In this document: one piece after another, positions 6,185 to 7,453 of the stretch
Position numbering within the stretch: the first letter of the stretch is position 1
How the letters are laid out: each line of letters starts with the position of its first letter
Assembly (NCBI GenBank): GCA_964519805.1
Contig: CAZFKN010000136.1
Span: 1 to 7,453 of the forward strand
Direction of reading: 5' to 3'
Origin: DASQPE01 sp964519805
GTDB lineage: Bacteria > Gemmatimonadota > Gemmatimonadetes > Gemmatimonadales > GWC2-71-9
DNA: 7,453 nucleotides
The notes under the pieces: generated by a model
What the model was told of the DNA's origin: nothing
Databases searched by the model: none
The model's input: the letters and a program-made list of their open reading frames with translations, nothing else
Made by a program: the position numbers and the translations under genes

Positions 6185-7140
6185 CGGCGGTCGGCTCCGC
6201 TGACCCCCTCGACGTCAGTGTGCTCGTACCGGCCAAGGACGAGGCACCGAACCTGCCCGAGTTCCTGTCGCGCTGCGCCGAGGCGCTCGGACCCGCCGGG
6301 TTCAGCTTCGAGGTGGTCGTGGTGGATGACGGCTCCCGCGACGAGACGCCGGGCCTCCTCCGCGAGCTGCGCGCGCGCTATCCGTTCCTCCAGGTGGTCA
6401 CCCACCGGCGTCAGCGCGGCATTGCCGACGCGCTCCGCTCCGCCGGCGACGCGGCCCGCGGCGATGTCTTCGTCTTCTACCCCGCCGACCTCCAGTATCT
6501 GCCCGAGGACATCCCGTCGCTCGTGCGGCCCATTCTCGACGGACGGGCGGACGTCGTCACCGGCACCAAGCAGGGGAAGTACGAGAAGGCGTTCGTCTCC
6601 GGGGTCTACAACTGGCTCTGCCGCGCGCTGTTCGGCGTGCCGGTCACCGATCTCAACTCGGTCAAGGCGTATCGCCGGGAAGTCGTCGCCGACCTTCCGC
6701 TCCGGCCCGACTGGCACCGCTTCATGGTGGTCATCGCCGCGGCGGACGGCTTTCGCCTCATGTCGCAGCCCGTTCCCGTCTACCCCCGCAAGGCGGGCGT
6801 GTCGAAGTTCACCTGGACCCGCATTCCCGTCGGCGTGCTCGATCTCCTCTCCGTGTGGTTCCAGCTTCGCTTCGGCCGCAAGCCCATGCTCTTCTTCGGC
6901 GTGCTCGGCGCCACGCTGTTCGCCCTGGGCTTCCTGGCCGGCGTCGTCGCCCTGGTCCTCCGCTTCGGCTTCGGCATCGGCTTCCGTCCCCTCCTCAATC
7001 TGGTCGAGACGATGGTGATCGCCGGCATCGCGCTCTTCGGCTTCGGGTTTGTCGGAGAGCTGATCGCGGGCCTTCGCGAGGAGAACCGCGGCATCGCACG
7101 CGCCCTCGCCCGGCTCGGCGCCGCCGACCATCGGGATTAG
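6181..7140 (+). CDS. Family 2 glycosyltransferase with two C-terminal membrane helices
   Basis: The 319-residue product resembles dolichyl/undecaprenyl-phosphate sugar transferases (DPM1/ArnC-like GT2, GT-A fold), which move a sugar from a nucleotide donor to a polyprenyl phosphate or similar acceptor at the cytoplasmic face of the inner membrane. Visible motifs: DVSVLVPAKDEAPNLPEFL at the N-terminus, VVVVDDGSRDET (Asp49-Asp50), PADLQYLPEDIP at 101-112 where the metal-binding DXD normally lies, TDLNSVKAYRREV at 156-168 and RKAGVSKF at 203-210. Two hydrophobic helices follow at about 235-261 and 271-295, then a short charged tail. The expected DAD of the family reads PAD here, so the first Asp is replaced by Pro. 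The ATG overlaps the rpoN stop (ATGA). It ends with TAG, the only non-TGA stop in the window. Donor and acceptor cannot be told from the sequence; a role in envelope glycan synthesis is inferred from neighbours. Confidence 0.9.
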   Translation: MTAVGSADPLDVSVLVPAKDEAPNLPEFLSRCAEALGPAGFSFEVVVVDDGSRDETPGLLRELRARYPFLQVVTHRRQRGIADALRSAGDAARGDVFVFYPADLQYLPEDIPSLVRPILDGRADVVTGTKQGKYEKAFVSGVYNWLCRALFGVPVTDLNSVKAYRREVVADLPLRPDWHRFMVVIAAADGFRLMSQPVPVYPRKAGVSKFTWTRIPVGVLDLLSVWFQLRFGRKPMLFFGVLGATLFALGFLAGVVALVLRFGFGIGFRPLLNLVETMVIAGIALFGFGFVGELIAGLREENRGIARALARLGAADHRD

Positions 7141-7143
7141 CCG

Positions 7144-7453
7144 GTGCGGGTCGTCTTCGTGACCCACAACTATCCGCGCTTCCCCGGCGATCTCTCCGGC
7201 TCGTTCCTCGCCACCCTCGCCGAAGCGCTGGTCCGCCGTGGCGTAGGCGTGCGCGTGGTTGCGCCGAGCGACGCGGGGAAGGGTGGGGAAGGGGAGATCC
7301 GCGGCGTCTCGGTGCGTCGTGTCCGCTACGCGGCCGCGCGCCGGGAGACGCTGGCGTACCAGGGAAACATGCAGGCCGCCGCCCGAGGCGCGGGCGGCTG
7401 GCTCGCGCTCGCCGGGCTCTGGCGCGCGCTGCGGCGCTGGGCGCGGGAGGAGT
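7144..7453 (+). CDS. Glycosyltransferase, GT4-type N-terminal part (3' partial)
   Basis: The first 103 residues are visible and the frame runs off the window end. The start MRVVFVTHNYPRFPGDLSGSF, followed by a helix LATLAEALVRRG and the strand VRVVAPS, is the first Rossmann unit of a GT-B fold sugar transferase with a phosphatidylinositol mannosyltransferase-like or general GT4 pattern. The GTG at 7144 is chosen because it directly begins the conserved first strand and lies 3 bases after the previous TAG; only a weak GGGA (7133-7136) precedes it. It is in the same frame as the preceding glycosyltransferase. It probably acts in the cytoplasm on envelope polysaccharide or lipid-linked sugar. 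The substrate cannot be stated, and the catalytic C-terminal half is outside the window. Confidence 0.85.
   Translation, partial: MRVVFVTHNYPRFPGDLSGSFLATLAEALVRRGVGVRVVAPSDAGKGGEGEIRGVSVRRVRYAAARRETLAYQGNMQAAARGAGGWLALAGLWRALRRWAREE

Noticed and set aside
6712..6726. TGGCAC at 6712 as a sigma-54 promoter that might serve the following gene
   Set aside because: The -12 GC element is absent at the required spacing (bases 6725-6726 are TG), and the site is deep inside the GT2 coding sequence.

Overview
The window is a single block of co-directional, plus-strand genes from a high-GC bacterium. It carries genes for lipopolysaccharide (LPS) transport, so the organism is a diderm with an LPS-type outer membrane. 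High GC, an unusually long OstA-like protein and the mixture of genes suggest Gemmatimonadota or a neighbouring high-GC phylum. That placement is an inference from style and gene order and was not tested.

Layout: the 3' part of pyrG (CTP synthase, 5' end outside the window); lptC (putative lipoprotein); a long LptA/OstA-like periplasmic protein; lptB (LPS-export ATPase) with an unusual N-terminal extension of about 130 residues; rpoN (sigma-54); a family 2 glycosyltransferase with two C-terminal membrane helices; and the 5' part of a family 4-type glycosyltransferase cut by the window end. Five of the six junctions overlap by 1 or 4 bases (TGATG, ATGA, GTGA, GTGA, ATGA). The sixth has a gap of 3 bases. 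There is therefore no room between genes for a promoter or terminator, and the set reads as one translationally coupled operon. No RNA genes, mobile elements, CRISPR arrays or stretches without a gene were seen.

How the genes fit together: CTP synthase supplies CTP, which activates Kdo and other envelope sugars. LptC, the LptA-like protein and LptB are the inner-membrane, periplasmic and ATPase parts of the LPS export bridge (LptF, LptG and LptD are not in the window). The two glycosyltransferases probably build envelope polysaccharide or lipid-linked sugars. RpoN is embedded between the lpt genes and the glycosyltransferases, echoing the lptA-lptB-rpoN linkage known from proteobacteria.

The system itself is recognisable. 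The most unusual points are the N-terminal domain fused to LptB, the 460-residue LptA-like protein, a hairpin that covers the likely ribosome binding site of the first glycosyltransferase, and two glycosyltransferases in the same frame separated by one amber stop codon.
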